Origin: Ichthyophis bannanicus
Lineage: Eukaryota > Chordata > Amphibia > Gymnophiona > Ichthyophiidae
Length of the DNA: 64,000 nt
NCBI GenBank assembly: GCA_033557465.1
Contig: CM066033.1
Span: 1,354,863,834 to 1,354,927,833 of the forward strand
Direction of reading: 5' to 3'
In this document: positions 20,497-32,012 of the stretch, piece after piece
Numbering within the stretch: the stretch's first letter is position 1
Layout of the letters: every line of letters starts with the position of its first letter
Position numbers and translations under genes: made by a program
Notes under the pieces: model-generated
Databases searched by the model: none
Seen by the model: only the letters and a program-made list of their open reading frames with translations
What the model was told of the DNA's origin: nothing

Positions 20497-23235
20497 TTTA
20501 CTCACCATCGAGGTTAAACTATCCGTCCTGTAGTTTTCAACCACATCCTTACTTCAGCTTTTGTGTAAAGGGACCACATGTGCCACTCTCCAGTCCTCTG
20601 GCACCACTCCTGACTCCAATGAGGCATTGAAAAGATCAGTCAGTGTTGCTGCTAGAACATCTCCATGTTTCTTCAGTATTCTTATGCGTATCCCATCTGG
20701 TCCCATCGCTTTGTCTACTTTAAGTTTAGCTAGTTTCTCATGAAGCCAGTCTTCTGAAAATTGTTCAAGATGCCCCTCGCTTCTGTTCCTGTTGTGGGTG
20801 TTTTCTGAAGTCCTGCTCCTGGTTCTTATCTGTGAACACAGAACAGAAATATTTGTTAAGCAATTCTGCTTTATCCTCATCAGCTTCTACATATTCATAC
20901 ACATTACAACTCCTTTCATACACATTACAACTCCAAGAACTTCAACGCACCACTCAATCCACAACAACATGGTTTCAAACCACGCCACAGCATAGAGACT
21001 CTCCTAACATCACTCTTCGATAACATCCTAAAAGGAATTGACAACAAAAAATTGGCTTTCTCCTCATCTTCATGGATATATCCTCTGCATTTGACTCTGT
21101 TTCACATCCCATCCTAATCAGGCATTTGCAAAACCACATTAAAATGGTTCACTTCATATCTAACCAATAGAATACAACAAGTTAAATGTGGAACAAACTT
21201 CTCACAACCCTTCAATATACCACAAGGCATCCCACAGGAATTAGCACTATCATCAATACTCCAACATATTCATACACCCTATTTGTAACATCATCAAAAA
21301 ACACGGCATATTATTTCACCTATATGCTCATGCTATACACCCCAATTGATCTTGGAGCACCAAACCTTACAACCATAACAAAATGCATAGAAGATGTGAC
21401 CCTCTGGCTCAACACAAACAACCTATTACTGAATTATAAAAAAACAGAGGCATTATACATCAGTGGTAACGTAAACCTCAACCCTCCTCAACAAATCCAA
21501 ATTCTAAACCAAATCATTCCTGTAAAAGAAGAAGTGCGCTATGTTGGCATTATAATAGACAAAAACATCAACCTTCAGTCACACATAAACCTAACTGCAA
21601 CAAAAGCATACCGCAAATTGAACCTTATAAGAAGACTCAAACCACTCCTACAACAACACCATTTCCGAACTGTTTGCCAAACCATCATCACACCGATCCT
21701 GGACCATGGAAACTCAATATACCAGGGTCTAACGAAACAAGTCATACATCCACTGCAGATGGTTCAAAATACAACAGCACGAATCATCAACGGAACCAGC
21801 AAAACCGACCACATCACATCAGTATTGCATCAACTACACTGGCTACCAATTCAATCATGGACGAAATTCAAGACCATACTAAACATCTTTAAAATCATTC
21901 ATCACCTTTCAGCAAATGTGCTCGACTCACTAATCATAAAAGAAGCCTCCCCCTGCTCTAAAAGAACCAGAAACCAACACACGATCAACATCCCTCCTGA
22001 TTACAGAAAGAGCAAACAATCAACCTCCAAAAGAGCATTCTCCCTTGCCGCACCAAAACTCTGGAACTCCCCTCCCTGAAGACATACGTGGAATTGAAGA
22101 CATTAAAGACTTCCGTAAAAAAATTAAAACCTTCCTGTTCACAGAACACTATGGTCACATAACCTAAAGATACAATTTCTTCACTCCAACCTGACTGATC
22201 CAGACTGACCTATATAGACAAAAATGATTAAAGAATCATGGACCAACCCACATGGACCACAACCACATGTTATTGTGTAAATATGTTGATCAAGTTGTAA
22301 ATAGTTTCTCCCCCTGATTATCTCAATTTTAATTATAATGTATCATGTTCATGTTCTGAGTTTAATGTAAACCGCTTTGATTTAAGGATAAGGCGGTATA
22401 AAAAACAGAAATAAATAAATATTCCTCCCCTTTACTCTTGAGTCTGACAATACCACTTTTGCCCTTCCTCTTCTCACTAACATATCTGAAAAATGTCTTA
22501 CACCCCCATTTTATTGCATTGGCTATTTCCTCCTCTTTTTGAATTTTTGCTTTCCTGACTACTTTACTAGCTTCTCTAAGTTTTTCCAGATATAGATGCC
22601 TGTCTTTCTCTCTCTGTGATTTATTGTATTTCATGAAGGCCTCCCTCTTTTACTTCACCTTTTCAGCTACTTCTTTTGAAAACCATAGCAGTCTCCTTTT
22701 ACTTTTACTTTTATTTACCATTTTAACAAAAAGGTTGATTGCCCTTAAAATATCCCCTTTCAGTTTTGTCCACTGTTTTTCTACATTCTCCAGCTATTCC
22801 CATCCCGCTAACGACGCCCTGAAGTATTGTCCCATCTTGGCAAAGTTAGTTTTCCTAAAGTCTAAGACTCTCGCTTTTGAATGGATTTTAATAGCCTTAG
22901 TCCTAACAGTGAACAACACCATCTGGTGATGACTGGATGCAAAATGATCTCCCACTATAACATCAGAAACACTTTCACCATGTGTAAGCACCAAGTCCAG
23001 TCTGGCCTCTTCTATGGTTGGGTTCTGAATCAGTTGCCTGAATAATTCTCCCTGTAGAGAATCCAGGATCTCCTTACTCCTAGATGACACTGCAGCAGGA
23101 ATGTGCCAATCAACATCTGGCATATTGAAATCTCCTATCAGTAGCACTTCCCCTTTGCTAGCATGCTGCGTATGTCTTCAATTAACTCTCTGTCTACCTC
23201 TTCCTCTTGTGAGGTAGGTCTGTATATCACACCAT
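20497..23235 (-). mobile_element. CR1-B LINE fragment, split by L2-like #4
   Basis: The minus strand of 23235-22419 encodes the endonuclease from GVIYRP through LLIGDFNMPDVDW and SHHQM (catalytic SDH degraded to SHH), then the linker. The RT start continues at 20896-20497 with AELLNKYFCSVFT-like codons, the LKVDKAMGPDGI block and PEDWRVAHVVPLHK. The two halves join in frame (GEEY then VEADED) when the L2-like insert is removed, and ATATTC is repeated at 20891-20896 and 22419-22424. It is truncated on both ends. Confidence 0.88.
20897..22418 (+). mobile_element. L2-like LINE #4, 5'-truncated, inserted in CR1-B
   Basis: The 5' break lies in the RT before the HGFKP block. A 22-bp word with TCATACACATTACAACTCC occurs twice at 20896-20937. 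The RT follows in several frames: LLIFMDISSAFDSVSHPIL (motif A), a damaged motif C (YMLMLYTP, YADD lost), YVGIIIDKNINLQSHI and a C-terminal KRAFSLAAPKLWNSPP. The longest open piece is 21186-22079. The 3' UTR ends with GTAAACCGCTTTGATTT...AAGGCGGTATAAAAAAC and an AAATAAATAAAT tail at 22418. Confidence 0.88.
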
Positions 23236-23361
23236 TCCTTTTATGTTGTTATCAAACAGGGAGGTAATTAGAGTTTCTACGCTGTGGAATTGTTTGAAAC
23301 CGTGCTGTTGAGTATGTAGAGGAGAGTTGGTGTTGATGAAATCATGTAGCGGTATCTGTAC
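23236..23361 (-). pseudogene. Short L2-like RT fragment between two CR1-B pieces
   Basis: The minus strand encodes HDFINTNSPLHTQQHGFKQFH and VETLITSLFDN, which corresponds to the region just before motif A in the L2-like RT (compare HGFREFHGVETLLTTLF in L2-like #1). There is no 3' tail, so it did not arrive as an ordinary LINE insertion. CR1-B sequence flanks it on both sides and a stretch of about 59 bp is repeated around it. Confidence 0.75.
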
Positions 23362-24470
23362 TACCTTCAATTAACTCTCCATCCACTTCTTCTCCCTATG
23401 AGAGATGTCTGTATATCACACCAATACAAATAGATTTCTCTTTCCCTCTTTCTAGTTTAACTTACAGTGCCTCCTCCCTTTTAAGCCCTTCCACTCCTCC
23501 TCCCCTTCTTCTGAATAAAATATAGCCTGGTATAGTTACATCCCAGTCATGGCTGACCGTGAACCATGTCTCTCTTACTGCCGTTAAATCCAAGTCAGCC
23601 TCTCCCATTAAAGCCTCAACATCTGGGATCTTATTTCCCATGCTATGAGCATTTATACACACTGCTTTCCATATGTTGCCCCTTTTACCTATTTCCAGAA
23701 ATGTATTTAATGTTTCGCTTACCTGGGGGCTTTATTCACCCATTCCCAATGAATCTAGTTTAAATCTTCTTCAGTAGGTTAGCCACTCTGCCACTGAAGA
23801 CACATCGACCCTTCTTGGACAGATGGACACCATCTCTGCTCTGCAACCCTTGGAACAGCATCCCATGGTCCAGGAAATCAAAATGCTCTCGATGACACCA
23901 TCCATGCAGCCATGCATTTATCTCCAGGATGCGATCTTCCCTGCCTTGTCCTTTACCCTCAACAAGGATTGAAGAGAACATCACCTGTGCCCTATCTGCT
24001 TTACCCTCTGTCACAGAGCCATGAAGTCACTTTTGATACACTCAAAGGGATACCTGGCAGTATCATTTGTGCTGCCTTGGATGAGCAACATTGTGTAATA
24101 GTCAGTGGTCTTGATGAGTGTCGGCAAACTCTCTGTAACATCTCGAGTTTTGGCACCTGGCAGACAGCATACCTCTCTGGGCATCAAGTCTGGTAGGCAG
24201 ATGGACGCCTCAATACCCCTCAAAAGAGAGGGGTCACCAACCACCACTACCCTTCTCTTCCTTGTGGTCACTGATTCTGCAACTTTGGGGTGCTCGAGCT
24301 CTGGTTCTTCCTCTTCCAGGGATGCTTTCACCTCCTCCACTTCCAGGGCTGCATAATGGTTCTTCAATTCAAGGGCTGGAGGAGTTGGATTGGCGATTCT
24401 GCAGGCCCTGGAGATTCGTGTCCAACCTTCATCGTTCTGTAGACTCTCATCTTCTCCTCTGTTTATTGTT
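23362..24470 (-). pseudogene. CR1-B ORF1 (SGNH esterase-like) and endonuclease N-terminus
   Basis: On the minus strand 24367-24011 and 24014-23760 encode a CR1 ORF1 C-terminal half: RKRRVVVVGDPSLLRG, VCCLPGAKTRDVTE, MLLIQGSTNDTARY and SRDGVHLSKKG. These are the GDS, G/N (TND) and DxxH blocks of the SGNH/GDSL esterase fold known from CR1 ORF1. The catalytic serine block is damaged (GDPS instead of GDS). ORF2 starts downstream at 23662-23462 with the CINAHSMGNKIPDVEALMGE and DLDLTAVRETWF endonuclease blocks. ORF1 protein is thought to bind RNA and perhaps lipids in the retroposition particle. Confidence 0.85.
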
Positions 24471-24664
24471 TATTAAAACTGTATTATACCGCCCATCAAA
24501 AAAGTGTCTGAGCGGTTTACAAACATATCAAAGGCTGCTGGAAAGAGAAAAGAACGCCAATTCAAATGGACAGGAAAGGAAAGAATAGAGGTAAAGAATA
24601 GAGGGGGGGGGGATAAAGGATCAGAGAGCAAGTGAAAGGAGTAGGCTGGTAAGTGTGCTTCTCT
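24471..24664 (-). repeat. Short repeat end with a GCGG-type 3' stem, unclassified
   Basis: Minus-strand GTAAACCGCTCAGACAC...GATGGGCGGTATAATAC followed by TTTTAATAAACAATAAACA resembles the 3' stem-loop plus A-rich tail of the L2-like elements, but the loop and tail differ. The remaining 150 bp are purine-rich (a G9 run near 24604) with no coding potential. It may be a SINE or a very short LINE copy. Confidence 0.45.
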
Positions 24665-25400
24665 GCTGGAGAATAATATGTTGAAACCCTTTACCCGGTA
24701 AACAGCGGCAGCCAAGAAAGCAAATAGTATGCTAGGAATCAGAAGAAAAGGAATGGAGAATAAAACAAAAAATATTATAATGCCTCTGTATGCCACCGCA
24801 CCTTGAATATTATGTGAAATTCTGGTCACCAAATGTTAAAAAAGATATTAGAAAAGATACAGAGAAGAGTCGCCAAAATGGTAAAGGGGATGGAAGGATA
24901 CCCCTATTAGGAAAGGCTTAAAAGGTTAGGGCTCTTCGATTGGAAAAGAGACGACTGAGGGAGAGATATGATAGAGGTCTGTAAATTAATGAATGGAATG
25001 GAACAGGTAAATATAGATGGTTGTCTATGCCATCAAAAAGTAGAAAGACTGGGCGACACATAATGAAGCTACAACAAAACCCATTTAAGACTAATAAGAG
25101 AAAATATTTTTTCACTCAATGCATAATCAGAATCTGGGATTCGTTACTGGAGGATGTAGTAAAAACTGTTAGTGTAGCTGGGTTTAAAAAAGATTTGGAC
25201 AAGTTCCTGGAGGAAAGGTCCATAAACCATTATTAAAGAGGACCCAGGAAATCCACTGCTTGCCCCAGGGTGAGCATTATGGAACCTGAGTGCCTGTTAG
25301 GAACCTGCCAGGTACTTGTGACCTGGATTGGTCACTTGGAAACAGGATATTGGGCTTGATGGACCTTGGTCTGACCCAGTATGACATTTCTTATGTTTTT
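24665..25400 (+). pseudogene. CR1-A LINE 3' end, old and degraded
   Basis: The sequence follows the CR1-A C-terminal coding region (AAAKKANSMLGI-like, [57 protein letters not shown]) and the 3' UTR to TGACATTTCTTATGT near 25395. Stops, small deletions and a missing piece near 24790 show that it is older than the copies at 4656 and 17875. Confidence 0.85.
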
Positions 25401-25815
25401 ATAGACAGTAGTTGTTATTACCTACATGTATCCCCATGTTTGGCTTACTGTTTTGTTTTATGCATGTATTTAGAATGTTTTATCTCACATCAACCATAAG
25501 ATTCGCTCTTTGCAATCACTGGTTTGTACCAAAGGCAATGGAGAGTGAAAATGACTTATCCAACTTCTCCGGTTCTCAGCCACTGCTCTAACCACTAAGC
25601 CACTCCATTTGAAGGATGTACTTGCACAGTCTCCATCATCACTCACAACCTGCTATTACTATAGCACCCACACCCACACTAGGTCCTGCAGTTTTCTCTA
25701 CATACTTCTAGAGAGGTAAGATGTTGCAATCTGGGGGGAATGCCATGGGAGAGGATCCCAGGGGAGAGCAGGGAAAGTGTGAATGTAACTTTAGGGTGAG
25801 GATGATAAAAGAAGA
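25401..25815. other. Unassigned spacer
   Basis: I see no coding region or recognisable repeat between the CR1-A tail and the left end of DIRS-2. Confidence 0.6.
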
Positions 25816-25990
25816 AAGACGGTTATTCAATACCGTCTTGCTTGACTAGTCCAGACAAGTAGGTTGTGTTCCCCCTACCAGCGGATGGGTGGAGACAAAG
25901 AACCAGTGAAAAGTCCAGGTTTTAGTGCTTCTATTCACCTCATCCAGCAGAGGTCCCTTCAGTATTTCTTTGTCTCCAGAAGAAAATCTG
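25816..25990. repeat. DIRS-2 left inverted terminal repeat
   Basis: The stretch with GACTAGTCCAGACAAGTAGG, GTTGTGTTCCCC, AGACAAAGAACC, CTTCTATTCA and CAGAGGTCCCTTCAGTAT is the reverse complement, with scattered changes, of 44838-45005. It starts with a small hairpin (AAGACGGT ... ACCGTCTT, 25816-25839), which may mark the terminus. Confidence 0.8.
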
Positions 25991-26699
25991 AGGATTGAGA
26001 GGAAATGATTGATTAAACACTTGTGAGTAACCACCTTGGGAGAGAAACATGACTCACTTGAGCACGTCGTGGGAGGCACCACTAGATTGCAGTCTTTTCG
26101 GTAGCCATAGGAGAAGGGAAAATTGATTCAGCTCCACGCTCTTATCATGATAAGAGCCTGTTGAGCAGCCAGCCAAAATTGGAAGGATCTGGAAAAGTGC
26201 AGCAGTCTCACACAACCTCAGTGCCCACTCCCTCCTTCTCTGTCCCCCCTGCTTTCTCCCGAAAATTGCAGAAGGCTCTCAGAGGGATCTGTCTGCAAAC
26301 CACCTTAAATGCAGTGCTGCACAGCCAGCCAGTAACACAGTTTCAGGGGAGTAAAGCTGAGCCCTCTCACGGGGTGAATACCAAGGCTTGACCTTGTCAT
26401 TGTCCTTGTTGGCTGTCAATTACGTCTTCCTGGGGCACAATTCGGGGTGGACCGATGGTGACCATTCTCATGGTGTGGGGGTTTCCCACTGTTTTCTGCA
26501 GATGTTAATAGCGTTTTTACCTATTATGCACCTGGGTAGTCGCATGGTCCTAATGCGTGTTCTGCCCAAGCAGCTCCAATGTGCACTCCTTCCCAAGCAC
26601 CTGTAATGTACTTTGCATAAAAGCGCATTTAATGTCCACCTTCAGGCTGCCACAGCCTTAGCGTGTGCTGTTGTGATACTTGCTTAACTCTTTATATCT

Positions 26700-28330
26700 T
26701 CTTCCAGGAAACATTGTTTGACCTGTGGCAAGCAAGGTGCCTCATCCCCAAATTCTGGACTCTGCTCTTCTTGTTGGTAGATTCTGCGTCACCTCTAGAA
26801 AACATGTTTCCCCCTCCCAGCTGAGGGATACAGTTAGTCCAATCTTGCCTGCCATGGGGCAGGAGGTGACAGATGGCGCTATGGAAGGATATTCAGCTGG
26901 ACGGAGGATCCAGCAACCATGCTTTGAGCCACTTATCATCCTCTAGGGGGTCTGTGGTGGCTGTGCCTTCCGGCATTGGGGAAACATGTCCGAGAGGGGA
27001 GTTTCTGGACTCTGGATTGTCCTCACCAGAATTCTTTTCCTTTTTGCAACAGGTCTGGTCCTTCTGGTGTGGAAATTCAGACCCTGTGGCTTCTGGTTGC
27101 CTCTGGGCGCAGTCTTATGAGCGGCAGGCTGAGCATGGAAGTCCTGTTCAATTATCTTTGGCGAGGGGTGTCCCCCTGAAGATGAGAAACAACTGAGTGC
27201 TGTCCGAGATTTTGACTATGAATCTGAATCAGATGGCTCGGTACTGGGCTCTGATGTAGATGAAGAAGTTCTCTCATTTTCAGAGGATTGTGCAGAGGCC
27301 AGAGTGATGCACCTATCTTGATGGGGGGAGCCAACGGCGTTGATTGTGATGGTCTCATCCGCTTTGAACTTGACAGATGATTCTAGCACAGAGCAGGAGC
27401 CAAAGGTACACCTGCTCCTTCAAGGAGTAAGGAAATCCACTACTGCATTGCCGTTTCCGGATAAAATCAAGGATATGATCTAGTCAGTGGGACTCTCCTG
27501 CCTCCCTGCTTAAAGGGTTAAAGATATGTAAGAAGATCTTCGCTTTCCCTGAGTAGGAGTGCGTTGAGTAGTTTGGTATTCCCAAGGTGGATGCGTAGGT
27601 TACAGCAGTAACCAGATGGACCACCATTCCTCTGGAAGGCAGATCGGCCTTAAAAGGTTTTCTGGACCATAATGTGGATTCGTTGCTATGGAGCCAGCTT
27701 GCCTTGGTGGCTACTATTCTGCAACTGGTGATATGTACTAGCTTGACATCTCAAGCCCCGCCAGATGATATTACCCTTCTTTTGGCGTCTGCTACGACCT
27801 TCCTTTCTGATGCATGTGTGATCTGGTACACTTGGCAGCCAGGGATGGTGCCCTGATGGTGTCATGGTGTTGGATTAGTTCCAACAGTGGACTCTAGACA
27901 TGTCTTCCAAAACCTGGTTGGCCCAACTGTTTTTTTGGAGAAGCTTCTCTTTCGAGCCGATTTGGAGAAGCTGGTGAAGGACATGGGTGAGACAAAATCT
28001 TACGAACTTCTGGAAGATAGGTCCAAGGGGTCTGTAAAGCAGGCTGGTGCCCTTTTCTCAGCATCCTCAGCCCATCCACCGAGGGTGCCCTGGCCAGATA
28101 CCCAGAAGTTTCGGAATTCTCATCAGGACCGACCTGGAAAACCTTCTTCCACTCTGCTTCTGGGCCTCAAAATCATTCTCAGTCCTTTTGTGGAGTGTGC
28201 GGGCCCAAGGACTCTGTCACACTCCGAGGCTGCACAATGATGTTTGCGGCCCATTCCCTAGTTTTTCTGGTTGGAGACAGACTGACTTTTCTTTCAAGAA
28301 TCAGCCTGGATTACCCAGGATTTCTGTGTG
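26700..28330 (+). pseudogene. DIRS-2 gag-like region
   Basis: At 26708 the reading KHCLTCGKQGASSPNSGLCSSCW gives the CxxC ... CxxC N terminus that also opens gag in DIRS-3 (QCLVCG ... CRGCV). The remainder is broken into short frames; 27674-27856 (LWSQLALVATILQLVICTSL) and 27887-28240 (LEKLVKDMGETKSY and a proline-rich tail) align by position with the helical and basic parts of DIRS-3 gag. The two cysteine pairs suggest a small zinc-binding site. The stretch 25990-26700 before it is untranslated leader, as in DIRS-3. Confidence 0.65.
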
Positions 28331-28748
28331 CTAGATGCCATTCAGTTTGGCATCATATGGGTCTGCGATCAAAAGTGCCACTGTGCAGACCACCTTCAAC
28401 AAGTTGCTGCATCTAAAAGCAGTGATGCCCTTCTCACCGGACAATAGGGGAAGGGAAGATACTCCATCTATTTTGTGGTGCCCAAAAAGGGTGGTTCCTT
28501 CTGGCCCATTCTGGATCTCAAGGATGTCAGCGAGCACTTGCGTGTCCTGGGCTTCCGGATGGAAACCTTGCTCTCAGTGATTCAAGCAGCGCACCAAGGG
28601 GAGTTCTTGGCTTCTCTGGATCTGGCTGAGGCATATTTCATATACCAATCCAAACGGATCTCGCTATCATTTTGCCGCCCCCCCCCCCCCCGCCCTTTCA
28701 GGCTATCCACCACCCCAAGGATGTTCTCCATGGCCATGGTGGTGGCAT
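28331..28748 (+). pseudogene. DIRS-2 reverse transcriptase, N-terminal part
   Basis: The frame 28475-28750 reads PKKGGSFWPILDLKDVSEHL, then GEFLASLDLAEAYFIY (motif A with its aspartate) and, after a shift at a C-run (28679-28690), FRLSTTPRMFSMAMVVA. In DIRS-3 the next codons lead to YLDDWL. Here the CR1-A 3' end is inserted after MVV at 28749. Confidence 0.8.
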
Positions 28749-28949
28749 AAGAACATAAGATATGCCATACCGGGTCAGACCATGGTCCATCAAGCCCAGT
28801 ATCCTGTTTCCAACAGTGGCCAATCTAGGTCATACGTACCTAGCAGTTTCCCCAAAAGACACAGGTTCCACAATGCTTGTATTGGGTCAAGCAGTGATAT
28901 CCTGGGTCCCTTTTTATAATGTTTTATGGACCTTTACTCCAAGAACTTG

Positions 28950-30776
28950 TCCAAACCTTTTTTAAACCCAGCTACACTAACAGCTTTTACTACATCCTCT
29001 GGTAACAAATTCTAGAGTTTGATTACACGTTGAGTGAAAAAATATTTTCTCTTTTTAGTCTCAAATAGGTTACCCTGTAGCTTCATTGCATGTCCCCTAG
29101 TCTTTCTATATATTGATGATGTAAACAATCAATCTATGTTTACCTGTTCCACTCCATTCATTAATTTATAGACCTATATCATATCTCCCCTCAGCTGTCT
29201 CTTTTCCAGGTTAAAGAGCCCTAACCTTTTTAGCCTTTCTTCAGAGGGGTATCCTTCCATCCCCTTTACCATTTTGGTGGCTCTTCTCTGAACCTTTTCT
29301 AATAACGCTATATCCTTTTTAAGATACGGCGACCAGAATTGCACACAGTATTCAAGGTGCGGTCACACCATGGAACAATACAGAGGCATTATAATATCCT
29401 TTGTTTTATTTTCCATTCATTTCCTTATGATACCTAGCATTCTATTTGCTCTCTTGGCTGCCGCTGCACACTGGGCGGAGGGTTTTAACATGTTATCCAC
29501 AATGACGCCAAAATCTTTTTCCTGGGTGGTGGTTCCTAATGTGAAACCTTGCATCGTGTAACCATAGTTTGGGTTGTTCTTCCCTAGATGCATAACTTTG
29601 CACTTGTCCACATTAAATTTAATCTGCCATTTTGATGCCCAGTCTTACAATTTATCAAGATCCTCTTGCAATTTTCCACAATCCTCATGGGTTTTAACAA
29701 CTTTAAACAGTTTGTGTCATCAGCAAATTTTTATAACCTCACTTGTTATTCCCTTTTCCAGGTCATTTATGAATATGTCAAAAAGCAGTGGACCCAGCAG
29801 AGATCCCTGGGGTACTCCACTATTCACCTTTTTCCATTGGGAAAATAGGCCATTTAGCCATACCCTCTGCTTTGTATCTTTTAACCAGTTCCTGATCCAC
29901 AATAGTACATCACCTCCTATCCCTTGACTTTTTAGTTTTGCCAAAAGTCTCTGAGTGGCCTTTTCAAAGGCTTTCTGAAAGTCCAAATACACTATATCAA
30001 CCGACTCACCTTTGTCTACCTGTTTATTCACACCTTCAAAAAAACATAACAGATTAGTAAGACAAGATCTTCCTTCTCTAAAGCCATGTTGGCTGTCTCC
30101 CATTAAGCCATGACTATCTACATGTTCAGCAATTTTGTTCTTTATGATGGTTTCTACCATTTTTCCCGGTACTGACATCAGTTTTTTCAATACCCTTGGA
30201 TGTATATCATCCGGTCCAGGTGATTTGCTACTCTTCAGTTTATCAAATAGTTGTAATACATCTTCCCGATGTATAGATATTTCCTTCAATTCTTCCTCTC
30301 CTTGAAATACCACGTCAGTCATGGGTAACATCCCTATATCTTCCTCAGTAAAGACCGAAGCAAAGAATTCATTCAGTCTCTCCACTATCGCCTTGTCGCC
30401 TCATAGTGCCCCTTTAAACCCTCTATCATCTAATGGACCAACTGACTCTCTCACGGGTTTTTTGCTACGAATGTACTTGAAAAAGTCTTTTTTACGCGTT
30501 TTTGCTTCCGCAGCAAGCTGCTTCTCAAATTCTCCCTTTGCCTGCCTTATCAATGCCTTGCATTTGACTTGCCAGTGCTTGTGCTGTTTCCAGGTTTCAT
30601 CATTTGGCTCTTTATTCCATTTCCTGAAAGATGCTTTTTTGGCAACAGCAGCCTCTCTGATGTCACCTTTAAACCATGCTGGCAGTTTTTTGGACTTCCT
30701 TCCACTTTTCTTAAAGCATGGAATACAGCTGGTCTGGGTTTCCAAGATAGTATTTTTCAACAACACCCAAGCTTGA
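28950..30776 (-). pseudogene. CR1-A ORF2, reverse transcriptase part
   Basis: The linker (30808-30401, KLPAWFKGDIREAAVAKKASF, PVRESVGPLDD) and the RT (30385-29720) hold [30 protein letters not shown] (motif A), [21 protein letters not shown] (B) and then a frameshift just before the FADD motif. A deletion of about 140 bp relative to 17875-20271 removes the block between PRVLK and VPGKMVE (around 30178). The C-terminal part (29611-28950) continues in broken frames. Confidence 0.85.
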
Positions 30777-31374
30777 TATAAAACTCTAAATGATATGGCC
30801 CCAGTCACTCTAAGTAACTTAATCAGTAAAGAACATTCAAAATCTACTCAAAGAAAAGGACAATTAAATAAACTAAAAACTCCCAAAGACTTCATAAAAG
30901 CAAATAAACTAACAAACAACAGAGCATTTTCACATGCAGCTCCAACAATCTGGAATTCCCTCCCAGATGATCTAAGAATGTTAACCGAGATCATTGAATT
31001 TCGTAAAAATTGAAAACCTATCTATTTACTACGCATTACAACAACACAGATCATCCCTCAATAGATTTAGATAAAGGCTAACCAGTTTTTGTCTGAGATG
31101 TCCCAATGACCTAAACAAACAATTCTACATAGCTGAAACTGTACTTTGCACAATGCTTAAGCCCTACATAATGTGTATCTGTATATAATGTATATAGTTT
31201 GCACTGTTCTGTGCTGTTCAGTTTTAACATTTGCTGTTTACTTATTTTATTGCTTTTGGTTATATGATGTTATATGTAAAACAAACTCTGCTTTGTTGAT
31301 AGTTGTTTATTGTGAACCGCAACTGATCTATGGAAGATGCGGTATATAAATGATTGTTAAATAAATAAATAAGT
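30777..31374 (+). mobile_element. L2-like LINE 3' end inserted in CR1-A
   Basis: The C-terminal ORF2 codons DMAPVTLSNLI, TNNRAFSHAAPTIWNSLPDDL and IEFRKN are followed by a 3' UTR that ends in GTGAACCGCAAC...GATGCGGTATATAAATG and an AAAT tail at 31374. CR1-A codons flank it on both sides (CTTGATAT to the left, GTCTTTAACC to the right). Confidence 0.88.
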
Positions 31375-31421
31375 CTTTAACCTTTGCACTGCTCCTTTTA
31401 GTTTTTTCTTAACTATTTTCC

Positions 31422-32012
31422 TCATTTTATCATAGTCTCCCTCTCAAAAGTTAAAAGGTAGTATGTGGATTCCCTTACCATCCCTCCTCCACTAATTAAA
31501 TCAAACGTGATCATGCTATGATCACTGTTGCCAAGTGGCCCCAACACCCTTATCTCTTGCACCAGATCTGGGGCTCCACTAAGGACTAGGTCCAATATGG
31601 CTTCCCATCTGGTAGGTTCATAAACCAGCTGCTCCAAGGAGCAGTCATTTTTTTCATCTAGGAACTTTATCTCCCTAGCATGTCCTGCCGTGACACTGAC
31701 CCAGTCGATACCGGGGTAATTGAAATCACCCATTATTATTGCTGTGCTGTAACTTTTGTTAGCTTCTTTGATTTCTTTGAGCATTTCATCATCCATTTGT
31801 TCATTCTGGCCAGGCGGCCGATAGTACACCCCCACTGCCATCGGCTTCCCCTTTTTACATGGAATTTCAATCCATAAAACTTCTACAGCAAATTTTGTTT
31901 CCTGCAAAGCTTTAATCCTTTCTGACTCAATGCCCTCTCTAACATAGAGCACAACCCCTCCACCAATTTGATCAGCTCTATCATTACGATATAGTTTGTA
32001 CCCAGGTATCAC
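31422..32012 (-). pseudogene. CR1-A ORF2, endonuclease part
   Basis: On the minus strand a 196-codon frame carries the core of the APE-type endonuclease: IPGYKLYRNDRADQIGGGVVLYV, GVYYRPPG, IIMGDFNYPGIDW and GPLGNSDHSMITFD. The catalytic aspartate and asparagine of GDFN and the histidine of SDH are intact. The N-terminal NARS/ETW blocks fall upstream in a damaged part near 32030-32160. Its frame is lost at the linker just before the L2-like insert. Confidence 0.88.
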
